A stretch of 64,000 nucleotides of DNA from Pseudomonas brassicacearum (GCF_003732265.1 NZ_MOBK01000006.1:620001-684000), one strand, 5' to 3'. Numbered from the stretch's first letter, positions 34,694 to 44,497 are shown. Translations and numbers: made by a program. Notes: generated by a model not told the origin, from the letters alone.

Positions 34694-35524
34694 ATGGGCA
34701 GCATGCATCCCGTACAGGTGATCGCGGTGACCGGCGGCAAGGGTGGCGTCGGCAAGACTAACGTGTCAGTGAATTTGTCGCTGGCCCTGGCTGAGCTCGG
34801 CCGTCGCGTCATGCTGTTGGACGCTGACCTGGGCCTGGCGAACGTCGACGTCCTGCTGGGACTGACACCCAAACGTACCCTTGCCGACGTGATCGAAGGC
34901 CGCTGCGAGCTGCGCGACGTTCTGTTGCAGGGCCCGGGCGGTATTCGAATCGTTCCGGCCGCGTCCGGCACCCAGAGCATGGTTCACTTGAGCCCGGCTC
35001 AACACGCCGGCCTGATCCAGGCGTTCAGCGACATCGGCGACAACCTCGACGTATTGGTGATCGACACCGCTGCGGGCATAGGTGACTCGGTAGTCAGTTT
35101 TGTTCGCGCCGCGCAGGAAGTCTTGCTGGTGGTTTGCGACGAGCCGACCTCGATCACCGACGCCTACGCGCTGATCAAACTGCTTAACCGCGATTACGGC
35201 ATGAACCGCTTCCGCGTCCTGGCCAACATGGCCCAGAGCCCGCAAGAAGGTCGCAACCTGTTCGCCAAGTTGACCAAGGTCACCGACCGCTTCCTCGACG
35301 TTGCCTTGCAATACGTCGGCGCGGTGCCTTACGACGAAAGCGTGCGCAAGGCTGTGCAGAAACAACGTGCCGTGTATGAAGCCTTCCCGCGTTCCAAGTG
35401 CGCCCTGGCGTTCAAGGCCATCGCGCAGAAAGTTGATACCTGGCCGCTGCCTGCCAACCCGCGTGGGCACCTTGAATTTTTCGTCGAGCGCCTCGTGCAA
35501 CAGACCGCAGGACCCGTCCTATGA
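34694..35524 (+). CDS. fleN: MinD-like ATPase FleN, flagellar number regulator
   Basis: The 276-residue FleN (FlhG) is a MinD/ParA-type ATPase that antagonises FleQ and keeps flagellar number at one or few. The deviant Walker A is GGKGGVGKTNVSVNL (residues 13-27), followed by LLDADLGLANVDVLLGL and the membrane-targeting C-terminal region. ATG 34694 is chosen because the frame upstream closes at once; ATG 34703 (MHPVQV) is also possible. Its stop overlaps fliA as ATGA. Confidence 0.95.
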   Translation: MGSMHPVQVIAVTGGKGGVGKTNVSVNLSLALAELGRRVMLLDADLGLANVDVLLGLTPKRTLADVIEGRCELRDVLLQGPGGIRIVPAASGTQSMVHLSPAQHAGLIQAFSDIGDNLDVLVIDTAAGIGDSVVSFVRAAQEVLLVVCDEPTSITDAYALIKLLNRDYGMNRFRVLANMAQSPQEGRNLFAKLTKVTDRFLDVALQYVGAVPYDESVRKAVQKQRAVYEAFPRSKCALAFKAIAQKVDTWPLPANPRGHLEFFVERLVQQTAGPVL

Positions 35525-36261
35525 CAGCCAGTGGCTACAACCTCTACAAGAAGTCGGCACGTGACGCGCAGTACGAGCTGATCGAGCGTTACGCGCCACT
35601 GGTCAAACGCATTGCTTACCACTTGCTGGCCCGTCTGCCGGCCAGTGTCCAGGTTGAAGACCTGATCCAGGCCGGGATGATCGGCCTGCTTGAAGTGTCG
35701 ACCAAATACGACGCCAGCAAAGGCGCCAGTTTCGAGACGTACGCGGGCATACGAATCCGCGGCGCCATGCTCGATGAAGTACGCAAGGGGGACTGGGCGC
35801 CACGCTCGGTCCACCGAAATACCCGTATGGTCAGTGACGCAATTCGCTCTATTGAAGCTAAAACCGGCCGTGACGCTAAAGATCACGAGGTTGCGGCCGA
35901 ACTCCAATTGAGTCTCGACGATTATTACGGGATTTTGAACGACACCCTGGGCAGCCGCTTATTCAGTTTCGACGATCTGTTGCAGGACGGCGAACACGAA
36001 GGGCTGCACGAGGATGGCGCGAGTGCTCATCTCGAGCCGTCACGCGATCTGGAAGATGAACGCTTCCAGGCGGCGCTGGCGGACGCGATTGCCAATTTGC
36101 CGGAGCGCGAGCGACTGGTGTTGGCGCTGTACTACGACGAAGAGTTGAATCTCAAGGAAATCGGTGAGGTCCTGGGGGTCAGCGAATCACGGGTCAGCCA
36201 GTTACACAGCCAGTGCGCGGCCCGTTTGCGGGGGCGTTTGGGGGAGTGGCGAGCGCGCTGA
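35521..36261 (+). CDS. fliA: Flagellar sigma factor 28
   Basis: The 246-residue FliA directs transcription of late flagellar and chemotaxis genes. Region 2 (YAPLVKRIAYHLLARLPASVQVEDLIQAGMIGL), region 3 and region 4 (LNLKEIGEVLGVSESRVSQLHSQ) are all present. FlgM, its anti-sigma factor, is not in the window, but HsbA, which binds FlgM in P. aeruginosa, is. Promoters it can read are visible upstream of fliC and fliS. Confidence 0.96.
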   Translation: MTASGYNLYKKSARDAQYELIERYAPLVKRIAYHLLARLPASVQVEDLIQAGMIGLLEVSTKYDASKGASFETYAGIRIRGAMLDEVRKGDWAPRSVHRNTRMVSDAIRSIEAKTGRDAKDHEVAAELQLSLDDYYGILNDTLGSRLFSFDDLLQDGEHEGLHEDGASAHLEPSRDLEDERFQAALADAIANLPERERLVLALYYDEELNLKEIGEVLGVSESRVSQLHSQCAARLRGRLGEWRAR

Positions 36262-36428
36262 AGGCAGTGTGGGGACACTGCGAACGGGGCTGGTGCGGAT
36301 TTCAACGGCACCGGTCGCGATCTGTTGTGCTCCAGACAGTCATCGAGTGAATTGCCGAATTGATTGAAATGGCGCGTCCAGGTGCTGGGCGCGTTTAAGA
36401 CTGCTTGGAGGTCGAATTGGACAAGAAC

Positions 36429-36800
36429 ATGAAAATCCTCATCGTTGATGACTTCTCAACGATGCGGCGGATCATAAAAAACCTGTTGCGTGACCTTGGG
36501 TTCACCAACACGGTCGAGGCGGATGATGGCACTACGGCCATTCCGGTTCTCAACAGCGGGAGCATCGACTTTCTGGTAACGGACTGGAACATGCCCGGCA
36601 TGACCGGTATCGATCTGCTGCGCCACGTGCGCGCCGATGAAAAGCTCAAGCACCTGCCGGTGTTGATGGTGACCGCTGAAGCCAAGCGCGAGCAGATCAT
36701 CGAAGCGGCCCAGGCCGGTGTAAACGGCTATGTGGTCAAACCCTTCACGGCCCAGGCGTTGAAAGAAAAAATCGAGAAGATTTTCGAACGCATCGGTTGA
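36429..36800 (+). CDS. cheY: Chemotaxis response regulator CheY
   Basis: The 123-residue single-domain receiver carries phosphoacceptor Asp52 in [13 protein letters not shown], Thr81-type switch residue in LMVTAEAK and Lys in VVKPFT. Phosphorylated CheY binds FliM. ATG 36429 (MKILIVDD) is the conventional start. A TTG at 36417 is 5 nt after a GGAGG (36407-36411), while 36429 is 17 nt away from it, so translation may really begin at the TTG with four extra residues (MDKN). cheZ follows after 22 nt. Confidence 0.95.
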   Translation: MKILIVDDFSTMRRIIKNLLRDLGFTNTVEADDGTTAIPVLNSGSIDFLVTDWNMPGMTGIDLLRHVRADEKLKHLPVLMVTAEAKREQIIEAAQAGVNGYVVKPFTAQALKEKIEKIFERIG

Positions 36801-36822
36801 TCCACTGCGCCACGGGGGAGCT

Positions 36823-37611
36823 ATGGAGCATAAAGAATCTTCACAGGGCGATTTTGAATCGACCCTGAAAAAACATGCCGTCGAACTGGTCGCCAGCCTT
36901 GAAAAAGGCAGGTTCGGCGAGGCTGTGCAACTGATCCATGAGCTCAATCAGACCCGTGACCGTGGCCTGTATCAGGAAGTGGGCAAGCTCACTCGCGAGC
37001 TGCACAGCGCGATCGTCAATTTCCAGATTGACCCGAACATGCCGCAAGCCGAGGAAGTGTCGCAGATCACGGACGCCACCGAACGCCTGGGGTATGTGGT
37101 CAAGCTGACCGAGGCCGCGGCCAACCGCACCATGGACCTGGTGGAAAGCGCCACGCCGCTGGTCAACAGCCTGAGCGAAGAAGCCCAGGCGTTGAGCACG
37201 GACTGGAGCCGGTTCATGCGCCGCGAAGTCGGGGCTGAAGAGTTCCGTGAGCTGGCCCGCCGCGTCGACGGTTTCCTGACACGCAGCACCGAGGACAACC
37301 GCACGGTGTCGAGCAACCTCAACGACATCCTGCTGGCTCAGGATTACCAGGACCTCACCGGTCAGGTGATCAAGCGCGTGACCCAGTTGGTCACCGAAGT
37401 TGAAAGCAATTTGCTCAAGCTCGTCCTCATGGCCAGCCAGGTAGACCGCTTTGCGGGTATCGAACATGACCGTGAATCGATGCTCGCCGAAAAAGATCCA
37501 CAAAAACATCTCTCTCAGGGTGAAGGTCCGCAGATTCATGCCGATAAAAGAGAAGACGTTGTGTCCGGTCAGGACGATGTGGACGATTTGCTATCCAGCC
37601 TGGGATTTTAG
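36823..37611 (+). CDS. cheZ: CheY phosphatase CheZ
   Basis: The 262-residue CheZ dephosphorylates CheY-P. The catalytic region contains LLAQDYQDLTGQVIKRV (about residues 168-185) with the conserved glutamine and aspartate. The extreme C-terminus QDDVDDLLSSLGF is the CheY-binding peptide. The middle is a long helical hairpin. It is in one operon with cheY and cheA. Confidence 0.95.
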   Translation: MEHKESSQGDFESTLKKHAVELVASLEKGRFGEAVQLIHELNQTRDRGLYQEVGKLTRELHSAIVNFQIDPNMPQAEEVSQITDATERLGYVVKLTEAAANRTMDLVESATPLVNSLSEEAQALSTDWSRFMRREVGAEEFRELARRVDGFLTRSTEDNRTVSSNLNDILLAQDYQDLTGQVIKRVTQLVTEVESNLLKLVLMASQVDRFAGIEHDRESMLAEKDPQKHLSQGEGPQIHADKREDVVSGQDDVDDLLSSLGF

Positions 37612-37665
37612 AGTTTTAGCATTCTAGGTTTTTTAGGTTTTTAGACCTGTAGGAGCACCCCCTTA

Positions 37666-39918
37666 ATGAGCTTCGGCGCCGATGAAGAGATCCTTCAGGA
37701 TTTCCTGGTTGAGGCCGGCGAGATTCTAGAGCAACTGTCCGAACAGCTGGTCGAGCTGGAAAGCCGACCGGATGATGCGGACTTGCTCAATGCAATTTTT
37801 CGCGGTTTTCACACTGTAAAAGGGGGCGCCGGCTTCCTCCAGCTCAACGAGCTGGTGGAGTGCTGCCACATCGCCGAGAACGTGTTCGACATCCTGCGCA
37901 AGGGTGAGCGTCGCGTCGACTCGGAACTGATGGACGTGGTCCTCGAAGCGCTGGACGCGGTGAACAGCATGTTCGGCGAAGTCCGCGAGCGCAGCCCGGT
38001 CACGGCTGCCACGCCTGAATTGCTGGAGGCCCTGGCCCGTCTGGCCGAGCCGCAAACCGCTGATGAAGCTGCACCGGTTGCTGAAGTGGTTGAAGCACCT
38101 GTCGCCGAAAGTGAATCGGGCGACATCACCGATAACGAATTCGAACAACTGCTGGACTCGCTGAACGCCGTCAAGGCGCAGGCCGAGGCGCCAGCGGCTG
38201 CACCAACGCCTGCCAGCGATGCCGCTGCCAGCGACGAAATCACCGATGCCGAGTTCGAGTCGTTGCTCGATCAACTGCACGGCAAAGGCCAGTTCGCCGT
38301 CGATGCCGTGGCCCCTGCGCCAGCGGCACCGGCTGCGCCGAAAGCGGCGGGCGACAGCTCCGACATTACCGACGACGAATTTGAAGCACTGCTCGACCAG
38401 CTGCACGGCAAAGGCAACTTTGCGGTGGACGCGCTGGAGTCGGCCATTGCTTCGGTACCGGCTACACCTGCGCCAACCGCGGCCGCGGCGGGTGGGGATC
38501 TGATCTCCGATCACGAGTTCGAATCGCTGCTCGACGAATTGCACGGTAAAGGCAAGTTCACCGACGTGGCGACAGGCACTGTCGTCACTGCCCCGGCGCC
38601 CGTTGCCAAGGCAGCGGCGCCGGTGGCCAAAGCGCCAGAACCGAAAGCCGAGACACCTAAAGCAGAGACACCGAAACCGGCTGCCGCTGCTGCACCGGCC
38701 CCGGCCCGCGCTCCGGCCGCGCCGCCACCGGAAAAACCGGCCAGCGAAGCCGAGACCACCGTGCGGGTCGATACCGCGCGTCTCGACGAAATCATGAACA
38801 TGGTCGGCGAATTGGTACTGGTGCGTAACCGCTTGGTTCGCCTGGGTGCCAACAGTGCCGACGAGGCTATGTCCAAGGCTGTGTCGAACCTCGACGTGGT
38901 CACGGCCGACTTGCAAACCGCGGTCATGAAGACCCGGATGCAACCGATCAAGAAAGTCTTCGGGCGCTTCCCGCGCCTGGTTCGCGACCTGGCTCGCCAG
39001 CTCAAGAAAGAGATCAACCTGGAACTGGTCGGCGAAGAAACCGACCTCGACAAGAACCTCGTCGAGGCCCTGGCCGACCCGCTGGTCCACTTGGTGCGCA
39101 ACGCGGTCGACCACGGCATCGAGTCGCCGGAAGAACGCGAAGCCTCGGGCAAGTCCCGTGGCGGCAAGGTGATCCTTGCGGCGGAACAGGAAGGCGACCA
39201 CATCCTGCTGTCGATCTCCGATGACGGCAAAGGCATGGACCCGCACGTCCTGCGTTCCATCGCGGTAAAACGCGGTGTGATGGACAAGGACGCGGCGGAT
39301 CGCTTGAGCGACACCGAGTGCTACAACCTGATTTTCGCGCCAGGGTTCTCGACCAAGACCGAGATCTCCGACGTGTCGGGTCGTGGCGTGGGCATGGACG
39401 TGGTGAAAACCAAGATTTCCCAGCTCAACGGCTCGATCAACATCTACTCGACCAAGGGCCAGGGCTCGAAGATCGTCATCAAGGTCCCGCTGACCCTGGC
39501 GATCATGCCGACGCTGATGGTCATGCTCGGCAACCAGGCGTTTGCGTTCCCGCTGGTGAACGTCAACGAGATCTTCCACCTCGATCTGTCGACCACCAAC
39601 GTGGTGGATGGTCAGGAAGTGGTGATCGTGCGCGACAAGGCGTTGCCCCTGTTTTACCTCAAGCGCTGGCTGGTCAGCTCCGCCGCTCACGAAGAGCAGC
39701 GCGAAGGCCATGTGGTGATCCTTTCGGTGGGCACGCAACGGATCGGCTTTGTCGTCGATCAGTTGGTAGGCCAGGAAGAAGTGGTCATCAAGCCATTGGG
39801 CAAAATGCTCCAGGGAACCCCGGGCATGTCGGGCGCCACCATCACCGGTGACGGCCGTATTGCGCTGATTCTCGATGTTCCGAGCATGCTCAAGCGTTAC
39901 GCCACGCGGCGTATTTGA
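37666..39918 (+). CDS. cheA: Chemotaxis histidine kinase CheA
   Basis: The 750-residue kinase has an N-terminal Hpt domain with phosphorylated His49 ([10 protein letters not shown]). It has a long Ala/Pro linker (about 115-365) in place of a recognisable globular P2 domain, then dimerisation (about 366-430), ATPase (about 430-610; [28 protein letters not shown]) and CheW-like regulatory domains (about 612-745). The linker contains four copies of an acidic motif (D/E)FExLLDxLHGKG at about residues 153-168, 191-208, 233-250 and 279-296. It phosphorylates CheY and CheB. Confidence 0.96.
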   Translation: MSFGADEEILQDFLVEAGEILEQLSEQLVELESRPDDADLLNAIFRGFHTVKGGAGFLQLNELVECCHIAENVFDILRKGERRVDSELMDVVLEALDAVNSMFGEVRERSPVTAATPELLEALARLAEPQTADEAAPVAEVVEAPVAESESGDITDNEFEQLLDSLNAVKAQAEAPAAAPTPASDAAASDEITDAEFESLLDQLHGKGQFAVDAVAPAPAAPAAPKAAGDSSDITDDEFEALLDQLHGKGNFAVDALESAIASVPATPAPTAAAAGGDLISDHEFESLLDELHGKGKFTDVATGTVVTAPAPVAKAAAPVAKAPEPKAETPKAETPKPAAAAAPAPARAPAAPPPEKPASEAETTVRVDTARLDEIMNMVGELVLVRNRLVRLGANSADEAMSKAVSNLDVVTADLQTAVMKTRMQPIKKVFGRFPRLVRDLARQLKKEINLELVGEETDLDKNLVEALADPLVHLVRNAVDHGIESPEEREASGKSRGGKVILAAEQEGDHILLSISDDGKGMDPHVLRSIAVKRGVMDKDAADRLSDTECYNLIFAPGFSTKTEISDVSGRGVGMDVVKTKISQLNGSINIYSTKGQGSKIVIKVPLTLAIMPTLMVMLGNQAFAFPLVNVNEIFHLDLSTTNVVDGQEVVIVRDKALPLFYLKRWLVSSAAHEEQREGHVVILSVGTQRIGFVVDQLVGQEEVVIKPLGKMLQGTPGMSGATITGDGRIALILDVPSMLKRYATRRI
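38122..38553 (+). repeat. Four in-frame motif repeats in the CheA linker
   Basis: Four copies of a 16-18-residue unit (core [17 protein letters not shown]) are spaced 38, 42 and 46 residues apart by Ala/Pro-rich sequence. Copy 1 is shorter (lacks HGKG). The nucleotide sequences of the copies have diverged at synonymous sites while the protein motif is kept, which indicates selection on the peptide. Confidence 0.9.
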
Positions 39919-39967
39919 TTCTGGTGGAGCGGGGCGACTGAGCCTCGCTCCGTCTAACGGAGTGTTT

Positions 39968-41119
39968 ATGGCAGTCAAAGTCCTGGTGGTGGACGATTCG
40001 GGGTTTTTCCGCCGCCGCGTCTCGGAAATTCTTTCAGCGGATTCGAATATCCAGGTCGTCGGAACGGCGACCAACGGAAAAGAGGCGATCGATCAGGCCC
40101 TGGCCCTCAAGCCGGACGTGATCACGATGGACTACGAAATGCCCATGATGGACGGCATCACCGCCGTGCGGCACATCATGCAGCGCTGCCCGACGCCGGT
40201 GTTGATGTTCTCCTCGCTGACGCACGAAGGCGCCCGGGTCACCCTCGATGCGCTGGACGCCGGCGCCGTGGATTTCCTGCCGAAGAATTTCGAAGACATC
40301 TCCCGTAACCCGGAGAAGGTCAAGCAACTGCTGTGCGAAAAGATCCTGAGCATTTCGCGCAGTAACCGTCGCGCCAATACCTACAGTGCCCCGGCCCCGG
40401 CCCCGGTCGCTGCACCGGCACCGGCCCCGACACCTGCGCCTGCAAGCGCCAGCAGTTACGGCAGCCACGCACCGACGCGCCCAGCACCTGCACCGATTCC
40501 GGCGCGCACCCATGCGCCTGTGTCGTCCGGCCCATCGTCGCCTGCACCGAAACGCAAAGCCTACAAACTGGTGGCCATCGGCACGTCCACGGGCGGTCCG
40601 GTTGCGCTGCAACGGGTCCTGACCCAGTTGCCGGCCAACTTCCCGGCACCGCTGGTGTTGATCCAGCACATGCCCGCGGCGTTCACCAAGGCCTTCGCCG
40701 AGCGCCTGGACAAGCTCTGCCGCATCAGCGTCAAGGAAGCCGAGGATGGCGACATCCTGCGTCCTGGCCTGGCGCTGTTGGCACCGGGTGGCAAGCAAAT
40801 GATGATCGATGGCCGTGGCGCGGTGAAAATCCTGCCGGGCGACGAGCGTCTGAATTACAAGCCAAGCGTGGACATCACCTTCGGTTCGGCCGCCAAGTCC
40901 TACGGTGACAAAGTTCTGGCGGTCGTGCTGACCGGCATGGGCGCCGACGGTCGTGAAGGGGCTCGCCTGCTCAAGCAGAGCGGCAGCGCGATCTGGGCTC
41001 AGGATGAAGCCAGTTGCGTGATCTACGGCATGCCGATGGCCATCGTCAAAGCCGATCTCGCCGACGCGATCTACGGGTTGGAAGATATTGGCAAGCACCT
41101 GGTCGAGGCGTGTATCTGA
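39968..41119 (+). CDS. cheB: Chemotaxis methylesterase CheB
   Basis: The 383-residue CheB removes methyl groups from chemoreceptors. The receiver has Asp55 in [14 protein letters not shown] Pro/Ala-rich linker (about 135-200) precedes the esterase domain with catalytic Ser in [10 protein letters not shown], His in LIQHMP and Asp in [13 protein letters not shown] 39968 ([10 protein letters not shown]) is preferred to an in-frame start at 39875, which lies inside cheA. Its stop overlaps motC by one base (TGATG). Confidence 0.95.
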   Translation: MAVKVLVVDDSGFFRRRVSEILSADSNIQVVGTATNGKEAIDQALALKPDVITMDYEMPMMDGITAVRHIMQRCPTPVLMFSSLTHEGARVTLDALDAGAVDFLPKNFEDISRNPEKVKQLLCEKILSISRSNRRANTYSAPAPAPVAAPAPAPTPAPASASSYGSHAPTRPAPAPIPARTHAPVSSGPSSPAPKRKAYKLVAIGTSTGGPVALQRVLTQLPANFPAPLVLIQHMPAAFTKAFAERLDKLCRISVKEAEDGDILRPGLALLAPGGKQMMIDGRGAVKILPGDERLNYKPSVDITFGSAAKSYGDKVLAVVLTGMGADGREGARLLKQSGSAIWAQDEASCVIYGMPMAIVKADLADAIYGLEDIGKHLVEACI

Positions 41120-41859
41120 TGGATGTTTTAAGCCTGATTGGCATCATCATGGCGTTCGTCGCCATCATTGGCGGCAACTACCTTGAAGGTGGCCACCTCG
41201 GCGCGCTGGCCAACGGTCCGGCAGCCTTGATCGTCCTCGGTGGCACCATCGGCGCAGCCTTGCTGCAATCGCCGATGAGCGCCTTCAAGCGTGCCATGCA
41301 AATCCTTGGCTGGATTCTGTTTCCGCCGCGCGTTGACCTGGCCGGCGGCATCGACCGCGTCGTCAACTGGAGCCTGACCGCCCGCAAGGAAGGTTTGCTC
41401 GGTCTGGAAGGGGTGGCCGATGCCGAACCTGACAGCTACTCGCGCAAAGGCCTGCAACTGCTGGTTGACGGTGCCGAACCGGAAGCGATTCGCAGCATTC
41501 TCGAAGTGGATTTCTACACCCAGGAAAGCCGCGACATTGAAGCCGCCAAAGTCTTCGAAAGCATGGGCGGCTACGCGCCGACCATCGGGATTATCGGTGC
41601 GGTGATGGGCCTGATCCATGTCATGGGCAACCTGGCCGATCCGACCCAACTGGGCAGCGGCATTGCCGTGGCCTTCGTCGCGACCATCTACGGCGTGGCC
41701 AGTGCCAACCTGGTGTTGCTGCCGATTGCCTCCAAGCTCAAGTCCGTGGCCTTGCGTCAGTCGCGTTATCGCGAAATGTTGCTGGAAGGGATCCTGTCGA
41801 TCGCCGAAGGTGAAAACCCTCGCTCTATTGAGTTGAAGCTTCAGGGCTTCATGGATTGA
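41119..41859 (+). CDS. motC: Flagellar stator protein MotC (MotA family)
   Basis: The 246-residue protein has the four membrane helices of the MotA/ExbB family (about 4-22, 32-50, 150-170, 182-205) and the signature YAPTIGIIGAVMGLIHVMGNL. With MotD it forms the second stator of pseudomonads, important for swarming in P. aeruginosa. ATG 41119 is chosen over an upstream in-frame start inside cheB. Confidence 0.94.
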   Translation: MDVLSLIGIIMAFVAIIGGNYLEGGHLGALANGPAALIVLGGTIGAALLQSPMSAFKRAMQILGWILFPPRVDLAGGIDRVVNWSLTARKEGLLGLEGVADAEPDSYSRKGLQLLVDGAEPEAIRSILEVDFYTQESRDIEAAKVFESMGGYAPTIGIIGAVMGLIHVMGNLADPTQLGSGIAVAFVATIYGVASANLVLLPIASKLKSVALRQSRYREMLLEGILSIAEGENPRSIELKLQGFMD

Positions 41860-41875
41860 TTGGGGGTAATGGATT

Positions 41876-42766
41876 ATGGCTCGTCGTCGCCAACCTGAAG
41901 AACATGTAAACCACGAACGCTGGCTCGTTTCCTACGCCGACTTCATCACCTTGTTGTTCGCGTTCTTCGTGGTCATGTACTCGATCTCTTCGATCAACGA
42001 AGGCAAGTACAAGGTCATTTCACAGGCATTGATCGGGGTCTTCACCGACGCCGATCGCTCGCTCAAGCCGATCCCGGTCGGCGAAGAGCGGCCGATGACC
42101 GTGACCCCGGCCAAACCGTTGGTGAAAGACAGTGAACAGGTCGATGCCGGGGTTGCCGGTTCCAGTGATCCGCTGAAAAGCATCGCCGATGACATCAGCG
42201 CCGCGTTCGGTGACTTGATCAGCTCCAACCAGATGACCGTGCGCGGCAACGAGTTGTGGGTCGAGATCGAACTCAATTCCAGCCTGTTGTTCGGCAGCGG
42301 CGATGCCATGCCCAGCGACACCGCCTTCAATATCATCGACAAGGTCGCCAGGATTCTGAAGCCATTCGACAACCCGATTCACGTCGAAGGCTTTACTGAC
42401 GATCAACCGATTCGTACCGCGCAGTACCCGACCAACTGGGAGCTGTCCTCGGCCCGCTCGGCGAGCATTGTGCGCATTCTGGCGATGCAGGGCGTGAACC
42501 CTGCCCGTATGGCGTCCGTGGGCTACGGCGAATTCCAGCCGGTGGCCAACAACGCCACTGCTGAAGGCCGCGCACGCAACCGTCGTGTGGTGCTGGTAGT
42601 GTCGCGCAACCTCGATGTCCGCCGCAGCCTGACCGGCACCGGTACCGCTCATGCACAACCGGACGCCGCGTTGAAGCGTGCTGGCACACAAACTGCACCG
42701 ACCCCGGTCAAGGCGCCGGTACGAGAGAGCTCCGTCAATTCTCCGTCACCCGTATTAACACGTTGA
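41876..42766 (+). CDS. motD: Flagellar stator protein MotD (MotB family)
   Basis: The 296-residue protein has one N-terminal membrane helix with the ion-coupling Asp22 (SYADFITLLFAFFVVMYS) and a periplasmic OmpA-type peptidoglycan-binding domain (about 150-250; VEGFTDDQPI, NWELSSARSASIVRIL). A basic start and a C-terminal Pro/Thr-rich tail are visible. It follows motC by 16 nt. Confidence 0.94.
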   Translation: MARRRQPEEHVNHERWLVSYADFITLLFAFFVVMYSISSINEGKYKVISQALIGVFTDADRSLKPIPVGEERPMTVTPAKPLVKDSEQVDAGVAGSSDPLKSIADDISAAFGDLISSNQMTVRGNELWVEIELNSSLLFGSGDAMPSDTAFNIIDKVARILKPFDNPIHVEGFTDDQPIRTAQYPTNWELSSARSASIVRILAMQGVNPARMASVGYGEFQPVANNATAEGRARNRRVVLVVSRNLDVRRSLTGTGTAHAQPDAALKRAGTQTAPTPVKAPVRESSVNSPSPVLTR

Positions 42767-42809
42767 GCTATTTCTCGGTCGACTCTGTCGACCGGGCGGA
42801 ACCCTTCGA

Positions 42810-43598
42810 ATGAGAGTCTGGGCAGTTGCCAATCAAAAGGGTGGTGTTGGTAAAACCACTTCCTCTATCGCTTTAGCCGGTTTGCTGGCCGAGGCGGGCA
42901 AGCGCGTGGTTGTGGTCGATCTCGACCCGCACGGCTCCATGACCAGCTACTTCGGCTACGACCCCGACAGCCTGGAACACAGCAGCTACGACTTGTTCCT
43001 GCACAAGGGCAGCGTGCCGCAAGGCCTGCCCGGTCAGTTGCTGTTGCCCACCAGCCACGACAGCATTTCCCTGTTGCCCTCCAGCACTGCACTGGCCACG
43101 CTTGAGCGCCAGTCGCCGGGGCAGAGTGGTTTGGGCCTGGTGATTGCCAAGAGCCTGGCGCAGTTGTGGCAGGACTTCGATTACGCGGTGATCGACAGCC
43201 CGCCGTTGCTCGGCGTGCTGATGGTCAATGCCTTGGCGGCGAGCCAGCAGCTGGTGATCCCGGTGCAGACCGAGCACCTGGCCGTCAAAGGCCTGGAACG
43301 CATGGTCAACACCCTGGCGATGATCAACCGCTCACGCAAACAGGCGCTGCCGTTCACCATCATCCCGACCTTGTTCGACCGCCGCACCCAGGCGTCCCTC
43401 GGGACCCTGCGCGTGCTGCGAGACATGTACCCGGAAGAAATCTGGCAAGGCTACATCCCGGTCGACACGCGTCTGCGTGACGCAAGCCGGGCCGGGCTCA
43501 CGCCTTCGCAGTTCGACGGCAAGAGCCGCGGTGTTCTGGCTTACCGTGCTCTGCTCAAGCATTTGCTGGCGCAGCAATCCGTTGCGCAGGTGGCGTGA
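42810..43598 (+). CDS. ParA-family ATPase, ParC-like, chemotaxis array positioning
   Basis: The 262-residue protein has the ParA Walker A NQKGGVGKTTSSIAL (residues 8-22) and VVVDLDPHGSMTSYFG. Its position between motD and a CheW-domain protein matches the ParC/ParP pair of polarly flagellated gammaproteobacteria, where ParC recruits ParP and the chemoreceptor array to the pole. It is not a plasmid partition protein by context: there is no ParB or parS-like neighbour. Confidence 0.88.
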   Translation: MRVWAVANQKGGVGKTTSSIALAGLLAEAGKRVVVVDLDPHGSMTSYFGYDPDSLEHSSYDLFLHKGSVPQGLPGQLLLPTSHDSISLLPSSTALATLERQSPGQSGLGLVIAKSLAQLWQDFDYAVIDSPPLLGVLMVNALAASQQLVIPVQTEHLAVKGLERMVNTLAMINRSRKQALPFTIIPTLFDRRTQASLGTLRVLRDMYPEEIWQGYIPVDTRLRDASRAGLTPSQFDGKSRGVLAYRALLKHLLAQQSVAQVA

Positions 43599-43625
43599 GA
43601 TGAACTTTCCTTGCGTGGTGCTTAA

Positions 43626-44486
43626 ATGAATCGGCCGGTGAAAATCACCTCTCGCCCGCAACTGGCGCTCCAGAGCTATCTGGACAGCCTGCTGCAGGAC
43701 GCGACCGAGGAGCTGGCGCCCGTCATCGAAGCGCCCGCCGAAGTGATCGAGCCTGAAAGCACCCTCGACGAGTTTCAGTTGGCGGTGCTCGAAGAGCAGG
43801 CGCGTGATGCGGCGGTGGTTGTGGCGCCTGTGGTTGCGCCAGTAGTGAAGGCGCCAACACCTGTCATGGAAGCGCCGGCACCGATCCTCGCGCCGGTATC
43901 GACTATCGCACCGCTTTTGCAAACGCTGGTGCCGCCGCTCGTCGAAGTTCATCTCCCACCGAGCAACACGCCGCCGCCGGTCGAAACCGACGGGCGTCCA
44001 TCGTGGGCTGCCGAGCCCTTCGAATGCCTGCTGTTCGACGTCGCCGGCCTGACGCTGGCGGTGCCGCTGGTGTGCCTCGGTTCGATTTATTCATTGGCCG
44101 GTCATGAGCTGACGCCGCTGTTCGGTCAGCCGGAGTGGTTCCTCGGGATTCTCCCGAGCCAGGCCGGCAACCTGAAAGTCCTCGATACCGCGCGTTGGGT
44201 GATGCCCGACCGCTACCGCGATGACTTCCGCCAGGGCCTGCAATACGTCATTTCGGTTCAGGGCTACGAGTGGGGGCTGGCGGTGCATCAGGTCAGCCGC
44301 TCGTTGCGCCTGGACCCCAACGAAATCAAATGGCGCAGCCACCGCGGTCAACGACCGTGGCTGGCGGGCACCGTGATTGAACACATGTGTGCCTTGGTCG
44401 ACGTTTCCGCACTGGCCGAGTTGATCGCCAGTGGCGGGGCAAAGCACATGAGCAGCATCAAGAAACCGGCTCACAAACCGACATAA
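43626..44486 (+). CDS. CheW-domain protein, ParP-like
   Basis: The 286-residue protein has a Pro/Ala/Glu-rich, probably disordered N-terminal half (residues 1 to about 125) and a C-terminal CheW-like domain (about 130-275; FECLLFDVAGLTLAVPLVCL, QGYEWGLAVHQVSRSL). This arrangement is that of ParP, which binds CheA and chemoreceptors through its C-terminal domain and ParC through its N-terminal part. It starts 27 nt after the parC-like gene. Confidence 0.85.
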   Translation: MNRPVKITSRPQLALQSYLDSLLQDATEELAPVIEAPAEVIEPESTLDEFQLAVLEEQARDAAVVVAPVVAPVVKAPTPVMEAPAPILAPVSTIAPLLQTLVPPLVEVHLPPSNTPPPVETDGRPSWAAEPFECLLFDVAGLTLAVPLVCLGSIYSLAGHELTPLFGQPEWFLGILPSQAGNLKVLDTARWVMPDRYRDDFRQGLQYVISVQGYEWGLAVHQVSRSLRLDPNEIKWRSHRGQRPWLAGTVIEHMCALVDVSALAELIASGGAKHMSSIKKPAHKPT

Positions 44487-44497
44487 CAAACACGCAT

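Noticed and set aside
36263..36282. GCAGTGT/ACACTGC hairpin after fliA as a terminator
   Set aside because: The stem is good but no T run follows, so there is no ground to call termination before cheY.
37726..40074. A 782-codon open frame antisense to cheA
   Set aside because: It runs fully opposite a conserved gene, has low-complexity His/Arg-rich composition and no recognisable motif. It results from GC-rich codon bias.
41014..41118. Longer N-terminus for MotC starting inside cheB
   Set aside because: The added residues are Arg-rich and out of family. The membrane protein begins at [11 protein letters not shown].
42810..43598. ParA-like gene as a sign of an integrated plasmid
   Set aside because: There is no parB, parS-like site, replication gene or change in composition. 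The context is the che operon.
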